Origin: Prevotella sp.
Lineage (GTDB): Bacteria > Bacteroidota > Bacteroidia > Bacteroidales > Bacteroidaceae
Assembly: GCA_017475265.1 (NCBI GenBank)
Contig: JAFVFY010000027.1
Location: 62,001 to 126,000, forward strand
Direction: 5' to 3'
Length of the DNA: 64,000 nt
The notes below the pieces were generated by a model. It was given only the letters and a program-made list of their open reading frames with translations, was not told where the DNA came from and did not search any database. Positions 26,501 through 39,500 of this stretch are shown one piece after another. The translations under genes and the position numbers were made by a program. Each line of letters begins with the position of its first letter. Position 1 is the first letter of the stretch.

Positions 26501-26589
26501 TCACCGTCACCTCCGTGAAAGGAGAATACACCGAGTTTACCATTACACTACCAATTAAGGGGAGTGAAAGGGAAGTGAAAGAGGAGTGA
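23566..26589 (+). CDS. Two-component-type sensor with periplasmic propeller and a kinase domain lacking the phospho-acceptor His
   Basis: The ~1007-residue product has a signal segment ending LFAQ, a ~600-residue two-component-regulator propeller (repeats such as GLLWLTDNKAHRLY, GNQLWMGGDKGLCIV), a Y_Y_Y-like domain (~575-640), one transmembrane segment (~650-668), a coiled coil and a histidine-kinase core. At the H-box the sequence is LTQGLIDRILNPLNYINNFS; Asp718 occupies the place of the His in the usual AHE-NPLN motif. The ATPase part keeps N, G1 (DNGIG) and G2 (GVGLYIS) boxes. It may therefore be a pseudokinase or partner of the kinase encoded next. Three heptamer arrays (23641-23668, 24783-24845, 26176-26301) are read in frame, the last one inside the ATPase domain. 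Confidence 0.88.
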   Translation: MNMIRSMRNIYQNAILRRLLLCAAIVNCQLSTVNLFAQGIPFFHNFPATEYKAHNKNFDIVAAADGTVYVANFEGLLYYDQATWRIIHTPGITRVTSLFLDSQGTLWTGGYNYIGFLATDDKGILYLKSIGGKHKVNGEVLQIWEAGSDIRALVSDGSEYIVTDSTLTLTTRKPLTERLDMDTNLNAYINQEVELGRQIKAIATNGEGVIITNKEGTELLRVSEDNGLCSDNVSKLAYNGNGLLWGATDNGIFAMAIPSVYTHFTAKEGLRGEVRSIETLGDDTYVGTQSGLFRLQGNRFISVKEITLACWQLKRQGDRLLAATIDGLYAIHPDRKVDILTTAGTFSVLPLDDGSFLTGEIDGVYLKRKGGARKKLWDIEKVVTLVKDNQGTLWMQNLYGGVWTAPQPSTLNSQLSSLNSQLSTLNAYKPDENEIHTLVSYKGKVMPIAANDTKPFPFPLFSYADDEGLLWLTDNKAHRLYAMQDSAQDERMSQLVYPLMDYSVCAMMRRGNQLWMGGDKGLCIVDDRHEDPCFTMKPRLRLRSVRLHGDSIIWGGYGPQPEELPTLASNEHHIVFDYSIDNPSMLLATQYHTRMNGGNWSAWETLTFEEYSNLAYGDFHFEVQARDAYGRLSDIVDIYFRITPPLHMRWYMQLLYILLIAALIYAFMRYRLYRLEKDKHRLETVVQERTADLIEAQHELVRQEKMATVGKLTQGLIDRILNPLNYINNFSKLSESLVNDIKANIEDEKENITPDNYDDTMEVLNMLRGNLQKVGEHGANTARVLKAMEEMLKDRTGGQVNMNLNDLLRHNEKMLHKYYEKEIAEHNISTSFSLPADDIHIKGNGELLSMTIMGMLRNAIYAVLKKDLRTQASDLRPQTSDIRLQTSDIRHQTSDIRPQTSDLRPQTSDIRPYQPEVRLELKTSKGKAIITIHDNGIGIEASIIDRIFDPFFTTKTTGEASGVGLYISREIAQNHGGDITVTSVKGEYTEFTITLPIKGSEREVKEE
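23641..23668. repeat. Heptamer array (GTCAATT), four units, in the signal-peptide coding region
   Basis: Four 7-bp units GTCAATT/GTCAACT, read in frame as part of the hydrophobic leader (IVNCQLSTVNLFAQ). Confidence 0.85.
24783..24845. repeat. Heptamer array (TCAACTC), nine units, inside the sensor gene
   Basis: Nine 7-bp units, 63 bp in all, so frame is kept. Encodes an STLNSQLSSLNSQL-type low-complexity loop in the propeller. Confidence 0.92.
26176..26301. repeat. Heptamer array (CAGACNT), eighteen units, inside the kinase domain
   Basis: Eighteen 7-bp units (CAGACCT, CAGACTT, CAGACAT, CGGACAT, TAGACTT variants), 126 bp, a multiple of three. Encodes repeats of the type RPQTSDI between the N box and G1 box of the ATPase domain. 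Confidence 0.92.
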
Positions 26590-26690
26590 AAGGGAAGTGA
26601 AAGGGACAATAGTTCAAGCAGCCACAAAAAGTAACGTCCCTTTCACTCCCCCATCACTCCCCTTTCACTCCCCTTTCACTCCATAAACAA
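26556..26690. repeat. Long imperfect inverted repeat of GGGAGTGAAA words between kinase genes
   Basis: The left side holds four to five units of GGGA(A)GTGAAA, starting inside the 3' end of the sensor gene. The right side (26635-26690) holds the reverse-complement words CCCTTTCACT. Folded as RNA, the two sides form a long imperfect hairpin in the junction between the pseudokinase and kinase genes. Confidence 0.8.
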
Positions 26691-26699
26691 AAAGAAATT

Positions 26700-27533
26700 A
26701 TGGAACAGCAAGTAGAATCCCTCCAGCAGCGCCTCCGCCAACAGGAGAAGCTCGCCTCACTGGGCATGCTCAGTGCCGGCATTGCCCACGAGATACAAAA
26801 CCCGCTGAACTTCGTCATCAACTTCAGCAAGATGTCGTCGAAGTTGCTCACCGACCTCACCGACATTGTGACCGACAACGAGGATGCCCTGCCCAATGAC
26901 GACCGCGAGGAGCTGGACGACATCGTCGCCGACCTCAAGGAGAACATGGCCCGCATCGTGGAGCACGGCGAGAGGGCTATCAGCATCATCCAGGGAATAC
27001 TCCTCGTATCACGTGGCAAGGACAACGAGTTCCTGCCAACGGACGTGGCACGGGTGGTGAAAGAGTATGTCTGGCTCTCCTACCACGCCATGCGCGCCAA
27101 CTACAAAGACTTCAACATCAGCATCGGCGAGGACTACGCGCAGGGACTGCCACAAGTGATGGCCATACCGCAGGACTTGAGCCGTGCCGTGCTCAACCTG
27201 ATGAACAACGCCTGCTACACCGTCTGGAAAAAACAGCAACATGCCGATCCCGACTACCAGCCCCGCATCGACATCAAGGTCGCCATGGACTCCAACTCTC
27301 AACCCTGTATTTCCATCACCATTGCCGACAACGGCGAGGGCATGACCCCCGAAGTGAAGGAACGGCTCTTCGAAAACTTCTTCACCACGAAACCCATCGG
27401 TGAAGGCACCGGCCTAGGCATGGCCATCACCCGCGATATCATCGAGAACAAGCACGGAGGCCACCTCTCCTTCGAGACTGAGGAAGGCAAAGGTACTACC
27501 TTTACCCTCACCATCCCCATCAAGAAAGTGTAG
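26700..27533 (+). CDS. Soluble sensor histidine kinase
   Basis: The 277-residue product has a short coiled coil (QQVESLQQRLRQQEKLAS) and a canonical H-box (LSAGIAHEIQNPLNFVINFS, His30). The HATPase domain (~150-277) has N box NLMNNACYTV, G1 DNGEGM, F box FENFFTTK and G2 GTGLGMAIT. There is no transmembrane segment or sensor domain, so it probably receives its input from the upstream membrane sensor, whose H-box is almost the same but lacks the His. The response regulator it phosphorylates is not adjacent; the PP2C regulator at 13.0 kb is one candidate by content only. Confidence 0.93.
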   Translation: MEQQVESLQQRLRQQEKLASLGMLSAGIAHEIQNPLNFVINFSKMSSKLLTDLTDIVTDNEDALPNDDREELDDIVADLKENMARIVEHGERAISIIQGILLVSRGKDNEFLPTDVARVVKEYVWLSYHAMRANYKDFNISIGEDYAQGLPQVMAIPQDLSRAVLNLMNNACYTVWKKQQHADPDYQPRIDIKVAMDSNSQPCISITIADNGEGMTPEVKERLFENFFTTKPIGEGTGLGMAITRDIIENKHGGHLSFETEEGKGTTFTLTIPIKKV

Positions 27534-27552
27534 CTCCATATCGTTTACAGTT

Positions 27553-30500
27553 CTATTCGGTTTTTGTTATTGTAACCCAAACATCTACTGGCTCACCAGT
27601 TGCCTTGTACAGTCGGCGTCTCAGATTGTCGCCTGTTTGTTCAGCTGTGGTGACATAGAACGTTCTTCCTACCCATTCGTCATATCCGGGATTGGTCAGC
27701 ACAACAATCTGCATGTACTCCTGGCCGCTGAAGGTCTTGAAGTTGCCTGTAGCGGTGGCGGTGCCGCCCGTACTATAGGGTGAGCCTCCATTTTCAGCAC
27801 CATACGATGTGAAGCTGTAGGTTTTCAGCTCAAACGTCTTGATGTCGACCCACAATGATGTGGCAGCCTTATTAGCATCGTACAGCTGCAGTCTGCCAGT
27901 GCCTTCGGGATTGACGTAGAATTTCTTTCCAACATATTCACCGTACTTGCCGTTGGTCAGGATAACCACTTCGGCATACTTCTCATTATTGATAGTCTCA
28001 GTAGCACCCGTGGTTTGTGCAAGGCCTGAAGACCAGGCTGTACCATCACTTGCTGCATTGTATGACGTGAAGCTGTAGGTCTTGACGGAGTTGTTCTTTC
28101 CGATGACCACCTCGGTATCGCCCGTCACGTCGGCAGCATTACCGCCACCAAAGACATTGCCACGAATGTCGATACCCTCGGCTTTCGCTAACTCGTAGCT
28201 TGTCCAACCTTCATCCGTGGGATCCGTGCCTTCGCTGTCCGCAATAGGCTTCGTCACCAGACTGATGACCTCGCCCGTCAGCGTACCAATATACACATGT
28301 GGTGTGCCGATAACATCGGCAGCATTGCCACCACCAAAGACGTTGTAGATGGCACCGATGGCATCCTTATCGTGAGCAGGAACATACACCGTATGCGGGG
28401 TTCCATTCTTGTCTATCTCCTTAGAATAGCGCTTCTTTCCAGTAATATTAGGATCGTCCTCAAGCACAAACCCTCTGTTTGTGAACATCTGTTCAGATGT
28501 TTGGTGACTGTACTTTCCTTTCACCACATTGATGTTCACCTCTGGGCTTCCCACCATCGTGGCCGTAACACCATAGCCGCCGCCGTAGATGTTGCCGATG
28601 CTGGTAAACGACTTGACATTCACCACAGGGTCGCGCACGGGCGTTGGATTGGCACCATCTTCACCAGCCTTTAGCGGTTTGTTGTTCGCGCCATAGCCAT
28701 AGACCGAGTAGGCCGCATTGCAGCCGCCGCCATACAGCTCGCCGATGATGATGGGGTTACAGCCCGTCTCCTCGATGTTCACGGTGATGGAGCCTCGGAT
28801 GGCACCACCAGCATCATTGCCACCAAACACCTGGTCGTAGGTGCCGTTGGTGATGTTGAGCACCACGTCGCCGTTCACGTCAGCATTCGAAGCACCGCCG
28901 TATGCCTTATCCAAACCGCTGATACAGCCAATCTCCAGTATGGCGTCACCATCCTGCGGGGCATTATTGCCACCGCCGTAGGCCTCGCCGACAGTGAAGT
29001 TACATCCACGATCTTCTAATGTGGTACGAGACTCCACACGCACGTTGCCTCGGCTGTTGGAGCCGCCATACACCTCATGCACGGTACCGCCGTAGATGGT
29101 GGCATGGCTCTTGCCGATGCCATAGCCGTAGTTTGCCTCACGGCTGTTCCTGGTAGAGGCATCTGGGTCAGTGTTATTAACCGCCAGTATTGGGTCAGAA
29201 TCAGTGCCAGCACCAGTACCTAAGTGCGTATAGTTCTTTAAGCCCACGTTGGCACCTGGGTTATCATACCATTTACCATCCAACTCGTAGTCGTCATAGC
29301 CGTTACCGCCGCCGAACACCTGGCCAATCTCATAGGTGCCATTGACTGTAACCTCCGTAGCCGGCACAGAAGCAGCGTTACCACCGCCATATACTGTCTT
29401 GATACTGGTCTGGTCACAACCATCTATGATGACGCGCACAACTGCGGTGTCGGCCACAGCCTTATAGTCGGGGATGAAGGCAGCAAGGTTGCCACCGCCA
29501 TAGACCGCCTCAACATTGTACTTGGTATTGCTCTTTGACTCGTCTTTCTCATGGCCTGTATAGTCTGCAGTCTTATAGATATGCACCGTGACGGCACTCT
29601 GCGGACTACCGTTCAGGTTGTTGCAGCCGAAGATCTTGCCCTTCACCACGCAGTTGTCTGTGGCAGTCGTCTCATTCAGTTTCACTAACACGTCGCCATA
29701 GACCTTGGCAGGAATGGCAGACTGGGCTTCAACAGGCTCGACTTTCCAATCTAATATGCTCTTGCCGTATGCTGGATCACCTTCGTGTGCGACTTCAATT
29801 TCCGCTTGAGTATATTTAACACCATCAACACCTTCCCTGTCTAACTGTCCTAAGCCGCCGCCATAGACACTGCCCTCCACCGTGCCATCTTTCAGGTTAA
29901 CGTTGGTCTTGTATATGGCATAGTACGTGGTATTTTGTTGTACCTTAGCATCTAAGGCTGTGATTAACTTATCAGGCGACTTTTCTGAATAATAACCCGT
30001 TGCAGGTGACCCGACTATCAGGTTGGGAAGCTCAACGTAAGTCAGCCGTTCATCTTTATCTACATCCCACATGGCGGTGTTAGAATCTGCCAATGAACCA
30101 CCGCCATAGACGTCTTTGTGAACAGTGCCGCCAGCCATGTTGACATCCACACCACCTAAGGTAACACCTCTCTCGCCGCCGCCATAGACAGAACCAAAGA
30201 CCTCAGAATTATCGTCGATGGTCACATGCGTATTGCTGGTCAAAGCCAGAGTCCTAAGAAAATCAAGGTAATCTTTCTCTGTTTCATAATACACCCAAAT
30301 AAAGGGTGAGCTATCATCATTATTATAGGAACTCCATGAACTATATGATGATTCATTTGCACGGAGCTGCAAACTCTTGGACCTATTTGGGTCATTTGGA
30401 TCATTATTATAAGTAGGCGTAACACCCTTGCAGGCACCAAATACGTGATGGGTTTTACCACTTAATCCGATTTTGGCATCGTTTTGGATCTTGACGGTAC

Positions 30501-33500
30501 AGGTTCCACCGTTTAGCGGTTCTTTCGGTAGCCCATTAGGTACAGTAAATCTACCCACTGAAGCTATCTCGCCGCCACCATAGACGCTACCTTCAATTTG
30601 AGCTTTTCCCTGAACGACAACATCACTATTACCACGCACTAAAGCAGAATAGCCATGTGTTGCTAAACCAGCTCCGGCACCAAAGACGCTGCCCCTGATT
30701 AAAAGATTATCGGTTACAGACGGATCTCCTATCGTCACCTTTGAATCATCTTCCACACGGCCTACCTCACCGCCACCATAGACGTTACCTTTCACCGTGC
30801 CCTTGCTGACGATGACATCAGTGGCATACACAATGGCTTTCTCACACCACCATGTGTCAGCCATACCTCGACCCGCTCCGAACACATTGCCATGTTTGGT
30901 TGCATCTGCAAGATTATCAATACCTATCGTGCCACCAGAGATGGCGACCGTACAAATGCCAGTGTTCTTGTTTGTGTCAGTGATTAGGTTATTGTTATGT
31001 CTATTGTTGTTGCCAGTATCCAGATTATTACCATTGCTATCGCTGTTTTTCCATACATAATCGTGTGAGTCTGCAGGCTTGTAAATGGTACCCACATCAC
31101 CCATGTTACCGCCGCCATAGACGTTGCCCTCAACAGCGCCGCCACTGACAGCGAGCTTGGTGTTCCATCTCACACGTCCGGCTTCTGCAAAAGATTCAAG
31201 GCCGCGACCACCGCCAAAGGCGTCACCCTCAACGGTGCCACCCTGAATCTTCACATCAGTACTGCGATAAACAAAGCCACTTTCGCTGCCGCCGAAGACG
31301 GAACCCTTGACGGTGCCTCCGCCGATGGTCACATCGGTTGCGGCAGAGATGGCCAAGGTTTCAATAAACTGAAGGTAAGCACTCCTACTACCAAAATGCT
31401 CCCATGTGTTATTACCAATCATACGTTTGGGCTGATGCTCATCAATGTTATACGTTTTACCTGCATTTTCAGAAATCGCATCAAACTGTTCTTTGGTTAG
31501 ATAATCATAATTCCTTGGCTCAACACCCTGACCAGCACCATAGACGTGGCCTGTCAAAGCGTCGTTTACTGTGCCGATGGTAGCACTGCCTTGAATAATG
31601 ACAGTACTTGTACCACCAGCTTTCAAGCCATACGGCATACCAGAAGGCAAGTCGGCAGGTGCGTCCGTAGGATTACCCTCACTTATCTTGACTTTATACC
31701 TGCCCACTGAAGCCAACTCACCGCCGCCATAGACGTTTTTCCACACCTGGGCACTACCCTGAACGGTGACAGAACTGTGGCCACGCACTAGTGCTGAGTA
31801 GCCATGAGTATCTAATCCGGCACCGGCACCGAACACACTACCTTTGACAATAGGTGTACCTGTTCCTCCATCGGCTCCTATCGTCACCGCTGTATTCCTT
31901 TCCACACGAGCAATCTCGCCACCGCCATAGACGTTACCATTCACGGTGCCTGCAGTAATTTCGACAGTTGTTCCACCATCTAACAGCGTATATGTTATAT
32001 TATCGCCGGAGCCAGTAGTAGTTACGCCTTGCTCAACGACTCCCACCATGGCTTTGTCACACGTGAAATTATGACTTGAACCCTTACCACCGCCAAAGAC
32101 ATTGTGTCCCACGGTACCACCAGACATTGTTACAGACGTGTTGTCATGTACGTCGCCGGTCTCGCCGCCACCATAGACACTGCCCTTGATGTCTGCGGAA
32201 CCGCTGATGGTAACACCCGTGTTCTTAACCAGAGCACAGTCGATTTGGTTAGTAGTCGCATCACCTCGGGCTGCACCAAAGACATTTCCGTTATCGTTGC
32301 CGTCGACGCCGACCGTACCGCCACTGATGTTAATCGTTGTCAAGCCACCACTGGGGGGGATAGTCGTAACACCTTCGGTCGTGGTGATTTTACCCACCGA
32401 ACCCATAGCACCGGCGCCATAAACATTGCGCACCACACGACCGCCAGTGATATTGACCGTAGAATTGCCATAGACAATACCGGCCAGCGAGTTGTACGTG
32501 TCACCTTCGCCATCATTGTATGTATGACCCGTAGGGATACTGCCTGAATAATACATATCCGTACCGCAACCGCCACCATAGACATTGCCACGGTAGGGAT
32601 AGGCAGCACCTGAGTATGCCGTGCCATTAGAGACAACCGTATACCCCGGATCAGTACTATCGTCAATACCTATAGTACCGCCATTGATGGTGACTACGGT
32701 GTTATTGAAGACGTGTCCGTTCTCTCCACTGCCATAGACAGTGCCTTTGATGGAGGGTCCCGACTCAGCAACGTAGCCTTGCTGGCCAGGCGTTCCTGTG
32801 GCTGCCGTGCCTATGTTGACATACGTGTTGTAGACCCAGGCCGTGTGGTCGTCGCGTTTACCAGGTTGATTGATGTCACCTCGCGACGAGCCGAATACCA
32901 TACCGTTATCCTTGCCGTCGTAGCCGATGGTTCCGCCGGTGATGGTGACCGTGGCAACACCAGAGTTGGAGTGATTTTCATTAAGCCCAGAAATACCAAT
33001 AACCTTTTGGGTTCCAGTTTGAGCATCAGTACCCGTTTGGTAAGTAAAATCACCCACCGAACCATAAGCACCGCCACCATATACATTATGGTAGATATTA
33101 GGCTCGCCGCTTACCGAACCAGCACTGATGGTCACGTTGGTATTACCGTATACATGGCCACTACGCACAGTATTGTTATGACCACTACCACCACCATAGA
33201 CATGACCCATCTTGGCACCGCCAAAGTAAGTCGACCCTACTTTTTCTTTACCACTCTTGCCACCACTGATTATCACGTGTGTATCTCCAGTAAAACCAGT
33301 AGTCAGTGTCTCGTCCAGGGTTTTTGACTCGCCCACAGCAGCCATCTCACCGCCGCCATAAACACAGGCCCACACCCTTCCAGCTGTCATGTTGACCTTT
33401 GTTCCAGCCTTTACGCGTCCAGCAATATACTTGGGGTAAGAATCTGGTTTACCCCCAGTGTGCGTGATTTTTTCCTTAAGGCTACCATAGCCGCCGCCAA

Positions 33501-36500
33501 AGACACTACCGAAAGTGTACTGTGTGACATTGCTACCGTCTTTTACTTCAGTACCGATGACAGTGTTGCTGCCCTGAATGGTGATTTCGCTGCCCAAATT
33601 AACATTGTCGGTGGTATGGTATCCTACCACCTGCCCCAGCTCGCCGCCGCCATAGACACAACTCATGATGGTGCCGCCGGTGATGGTCAGCTTAGTACTC
33701 TTGGCACAGCCTAACTGCCACCAGTTTACATCGCTGATGGGTGTCGAGCCGTCCTGTTTATAGAAATTACCCATGCCGCCTGCAAAGACGTTACCACCCT
33801 TAGTGTGAGTAAGCCGCCCGGTGGTAGTGTCAAACTCCGTCTTGGGGATTTTGTGGTATTCCTTCCAGGTATCCCAATACTTGTTGACATCATCCCATTT
33901 GCTAATGTCACGGTCTTCTGCAGGAATATTAGCTGCTGCCATATTGGTTGCGTTAGGAATAATGTATTCACGGTTATTGCCAATCGTGCCACCACTGATA
34001 GTGATGTCGATGTGACCGCGACCAAGTCCGACAGCTCCCTCTTTGTAGTAGTTGGTGTTTTGTCCATTGTCATCCGTATCGTCATCCTGCATAACACCAT
34101 AATTTGCGGTATTAGTAGCCTCAAAGAGTCCATAGCCCACGGAGCCTAATCGTCCGCCGCCATAGATGGAGCCGAGTATGTTACCGCCCTTGATTTCCAT
34201 CTTGACGCTGCCAGCCACGTTACCCGCTGTATAGGCATCGCCGGAGAAGCCACGACCACCGCCGAACACGTTACCATCTACATAAGAGGTTCCCCATGTG
34301 CCAATCGTCGGGCCGGTCACTGTCGTGGAGGCCTGAGCACCCTCACCGGTCGTCGTCTGTTGGCCAATGGTCACCTTAACATCGCGCAGCACGTGACCAT
34401 CCTCACCACCACCGAAGACGGAGCCGTAGATGGTGCCACCCGTGATATTCACCTCAACGTCTCCCACATTGGTACTCTTATTGAAGAACACACGCTGGTC
34501 GCCCTTACCGGCTCCAAAGAGGTAGCAGGTGACGGGGTGAGCCCCAATCTGCTTCAGCGTGCGGGGCACACCGAGGGTGCCACCAGACATCGTAATGGTA
34601 CACTTGCCTCCAGACAGAACTTTTGTAGTCGGCTTGCCATCGTCGTCCAACTTATACTTTCCCACGTCAGTCATCTCATTACCGCCATAGACGCTGGTCA
34701 GGATATGACCGCCCGTGATTTCCACCGTTGTGTTGCCATACACAGCGCCTGCATCCTCAAACCATCTTCCTGGTTTATAAGGATAGTAGCCAGAGCCGCC
34801 TCCGAATACGCTGCCGAAGAAAGTGTGACCGTCATCACCCGTCGGGCGACCACCTTCAGCCGACTTCGTGTTTTCGTTGTCATAGTATCCGCTGGCATTG
34901 GCATTCGGGTCATAAGGGGCATATCTGTCTGCTGCATTTGCCGCCTGACCATACGGCCAGCTGGCACATTCAGGCAGAGAAGAAGTATAATATCCACCTG
35001 TAGAAACCAAAGATTCCAATTCTGTGTCCGTACCCGCAGTATAGTCAGGATCACTATCAGCGAATAAACGGCCATCTGACCACTCTTTAGCCGTATAGCG
35101 ACGGTTGACACTACGCTTGGCACTCAGGTATGTGCCATCATCTGCCATCTGCACATATCCGTTACCAATCTGGCCACCCGATATCACTACACGTGTATCC
35201 TGCTGTACATAGCCATTCTCGCTGCCGCCATAGACAGAACCCTTGATGAAGGGATTTCCACTGATAGTCACTACTGTCTGAGTAGCCAACGCCAAGGACT
35301 TGATAAACTCAACGTAGGTAGCGTCCAGTTCATTATTAGAATCATAAGCAGGGTATCTTGTCGGAGCATCATCCCATGATTTACCGTCCCAGTCACCTCC
35401 TTCATCCAAATGCTGTGTACCATTCATGTGGAAAGGTTCTGCGTCAGCATTTTCGTATGGCAGGACTCCCTTACCAGCGCCAAAGACGTGGCCTGCATCT
35501 GAGGGACCGCCCGTTTTTGTCATTTCCATATCGTTGGGGCCAATTTCGGCGTTACCCAGGATGTTGACATAGCAATATCCACTGTTGGGGTGAACATTGT
35601 CTGGTGCCAATGCCACCGGCAGTCCATCTTCGACTCTATATTTGCCTACCGAAGCTATCTCGCCACCGCCATAGACGCTGCTGCTTACCTTGGCATCGGC
35701 CTGAACGGTGACAGTACTATTACCACGCACCAGAGCAGAGTAGCCGTGTGTATTGGTGCCCTTACCGGCACCGAACACGTTACCCTTGATAACGGGCGCG
35801 CTTGTTTTTCCATCGGGTATATCATTGTCATCGAGCCCTATCTTTACCGCTGTGTTATGTTCCACTCGGCCAACCTCGCCACCGCCATAGACATTGCCTC
35901 TCACAAATCCGTTACCGATGTTGACATGCGTTCCAACATTTCCATTTACCATGGCCTTTGCACACAAGAATGCTTCTCCTGCTGTTCCTACAGTCGTTTT
36001 GGCTTCACCCATGCCGCCGCCGAAGACATTACCTCTGATATAAGCACCCAGGACATTTTCCTCACTCAATTCATAGTCGGCGACACCAATAACACTCACA
36101 GAGTTGATTTTTGTATGCAGTGTCACCGTCGATTCCGTACCGATATTCACCGTAGGATTACCTTCAATGTTGGCAGCATTGCCACCACCATAGACATCGC
36201 CAATGATTCCCAGATTATTGGGGTTTTCTGAAGCATTGAGGCTCAACGCTGACATGACGCTAGGAACGTTTTCGTGATGGTACCCCTGAATCATATTGAT
36301 ATTCACAACAGGGTTGCCATAGATTGTAGCACCTGTACCATAGCCGCCTCCAAACACCTTGTCGATGCGGGTGCAAGAAGTGATGTTCAGCTCGGGAGCT
36401 GCGTAAGGAGTAGCTATTCTTCCCGTTGCAGCTATATGATACCCTTCATCGCCTTCATGAAGACTGGTCATCGCTTCCGTAATTGGTAAGTAAGTCTCTC

Positions 36501-39500
36501 CATCTGTTCCAAGATAATAGCCATACTGAGAATACAATGCCTGATTACCGCCGAGATAAAGCTCGTCGATGATAATGGGGTCACAAGTGCTCGTTTCCTC
36601 GATGTTCAGCTTGATATGCCCCCTAATCACACCGCCTGCGTTGTTGCCACCGAACACCTTGCCGAAGCTTCCACTGGTGATGGTCAGCTCCACGTTGCCG
36701 TTCACGTTGGCATCGTCAGCACCGGCGAAAAGCAAGGGAACCCTACTGGTCTTACAGCCCATAATAACAACCAGGTCACCTTCGACATCAGCATTCTTAC
36801 CAGCAGCCACAACCTTACCTACATCCAACACACAATCACCACCTTCGCCAAGATCAATGGTCACATTACCAGTAATAGTACCTTTCTTGTTACTTCCACC
36901 GTATGCCTCGTGGATCAGGCCACCCGTCAGTAGCGTATTGGCATTGCCATTAACATTGGCACCTGGGTTGTTTTCCCAAGAGGTCCCATTATCAAGGGTG
37001 TACTGGTCCCTACCATTACCGCCGCCGAATACAGACTCTATCTGATAGGCACCCTTCACCAAGACATCCGTCTCAGGAACAGCTGCGGCATTGCCGCCGC
37101 CATAGACACTCTCAACACTGACTTCGCAGGTCTCGATGATAACATTCGTCTTCTTGCCAGATGCAGTATAGTTGGCCAGGTTACCGCCACCATAGACAGC
37201 AGCAACATCATAAATATGGGGTTCTGCTACGGTTTCGACTTTTCCAGTAGTGGCATTGCGCGTAATAGCAGTTCTCGCAATATTGTCAAAACGTGTAACA
37301 GTTTTCCAGACATCCACCTTCACGTTGCCCTGCGGCGAGCCGTTCAGATTGTTACAGCCGAACACGCGACCACTCTTCACAATGTCTTTACCATCGTATT
37401 CTGTTATATTGAATTGAGTCGCATCAGTAAGCCCGGCATCGCCCAGCTGTACCGTGATTTCACCATAGACTTTGGCCTCGACGGCATCAACGCCTGTGAC
37501 TGCAGGAGTCTTAATTGTTTCAATCGTCACAAAGCCTACATCACCTGAACTTAGATTATGTTCGGTATTATAAGCATTTGCCTCTTCTTGAGTGTAATAA
37601 ACAGCATTGGCTGCTGCCACGCCAATACGTCCCAGTCCACCGCCGTAGGCATCGCCCTTGACTGTGCCGCTGAGGAGGTTGACTGTAGTATTATATAGAG
37701 CAAAGTAATCGGTTGTTGCGTCTGCTGTAGCATCAGCATCTGTGATTTCTGTATATGTATAATTACCCTCTGTTCCTGTCCTTGTGTAAAGACCTGTAGT
37801 CGAAGCACCGGGAACGAGCTGGTAATAATCGATTCCGCTAAGAGCTGTGTCATTCTCACCTGTAGCCGTGTATGTATAAGGTTCGGAATCTCCCGACCTG
37901 GTATATAGCCCCGCGACAGATCCACCAACAGCCACCTCTGTCTTTATATATGATGGTCTGGAGATTGACGTTTCTTGATGATAAGGATACGAAGAAACCA
38001 ATGCACCATTTTCCCAGTTGGCAGTATTCGTATCAGCCAGCGCGCCGCCACCATAGACATCAGTAGTAACAGTGCCACCAAGAATGTCGACCACCACCTT
38101 GCCCAAGGTAATACCCATCTCGCCACCGCCAAAGACTGAGCCATTGACAGTAGCATTTTCACTGATAGTCACGTATGGATTGCTGGTCAAGGCCAGCGTC
38201 CTGAGGAACCCAAGGTAGTCATTCTCGGCAGTATATTTTTTCCAAACATATCTATGGTCTTCTTTTCCATTCTCATCATAATATTCCCAAGATGAGCCAC
38301 GGTTTTCATAGGTCTGCATACTTTTGGATTCACCACTCACAAAAGCTGGTGTGACACCCTTGCAGGCGCCATAGACATTTGTTTCAATTTCTGCATCATC
38401 TTGAATTGTAACGGTACAGATTCCACCACTTTTGGGTGATGTCGGTAATCCACCAACGACTTCGAATCTACCTACTGAGGCTGACTTGCCACCGCCATAG
38501 ACGCTGCCGCCAACCTTGGACTTGCCCTGAACGGTGACAAGCGAGTTGCCACGCACCAGCGCTGAATAGCCATGCGTGTCTAAGCCTGCACCGGCACCAA
38601 ACACATCGCCTTTGATGTCGGGTTCGTCTGTACCATTCTCTGTTCCAATAATCACTTTCGCGTCATCTTCCACACGGCCTACCTCACCGCCACCATAGAC
38701 AGTGCCATAAACCACAGTGCCACTGTTTTTTATGGTGACATTCGAGGCGTAGGCCATAGCCTTCTCACAATAGTAAGAGTCACCCTTACCCTTGCCGGCT
38801 CCGAACACATTGCCATGCTCGTCAGGTTTCGAAGTGTTCTCAAGACCTATCGTACCACCGGTGATTTCAACCTTGCAAATGCCGGTGTTATTGTTGGTGC
38901 CAGAGATAGTGTTATTGTGAGGGTCGTTGAAGCTATTGCTGCCATCGTTCTTTTTCCACTTATAATTGTAATCGGTGGTGTTCTTTACGATATTACCTAC
39001 GTCACCCAAGCTTCCGCCGCCATAGACGTTGCCCTTAACAATGCCACCATCAATTTTGAGGTTGGTGTTTATACGCACTCGTCCGGCTTCTGCAAAAGAA
39101 GCAAGACCTTTTCCACCGCCAAAGACATCTTGGTTAACAGTGCCTTTCTCGATATTTACTTCGGTGCTATAATACACAAAGCCGCTTTCGCTGCCGCCAT
39201 AGACAGTGCCCTTGACGGTTGGAGCATCTGAAGATGCGGTGATGGTACCTACCGTCTGCCCCACTTCTGGCTCCCCTCTTTTTCCGCCGATGACGACATC
39301 GGTCGCGGAGGCGCGACCCAGCGTCTCAACGTACTGAAGGTAATCAGCCTCAGTAGCAAAATATTCCCAGACATAACTGTAGTCTACATTTCCGTCCTCA
39401 TCTTCATAATAATCCCAAGAGTCATGGTTGTTATCATTGTGACCATCGCCATCGGTCTTTGTCACCATACGCTTGGACCTGTTTACATCACCTATCTCAT

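Noticed and set aside
34360..35067. Plus-strand frames opposite the giant repeat protein
   Set aside because: The repetitive YGGG coding pattern on the minus strand leaves long open antisense frames by chance; none has a signal, motif or promoter.
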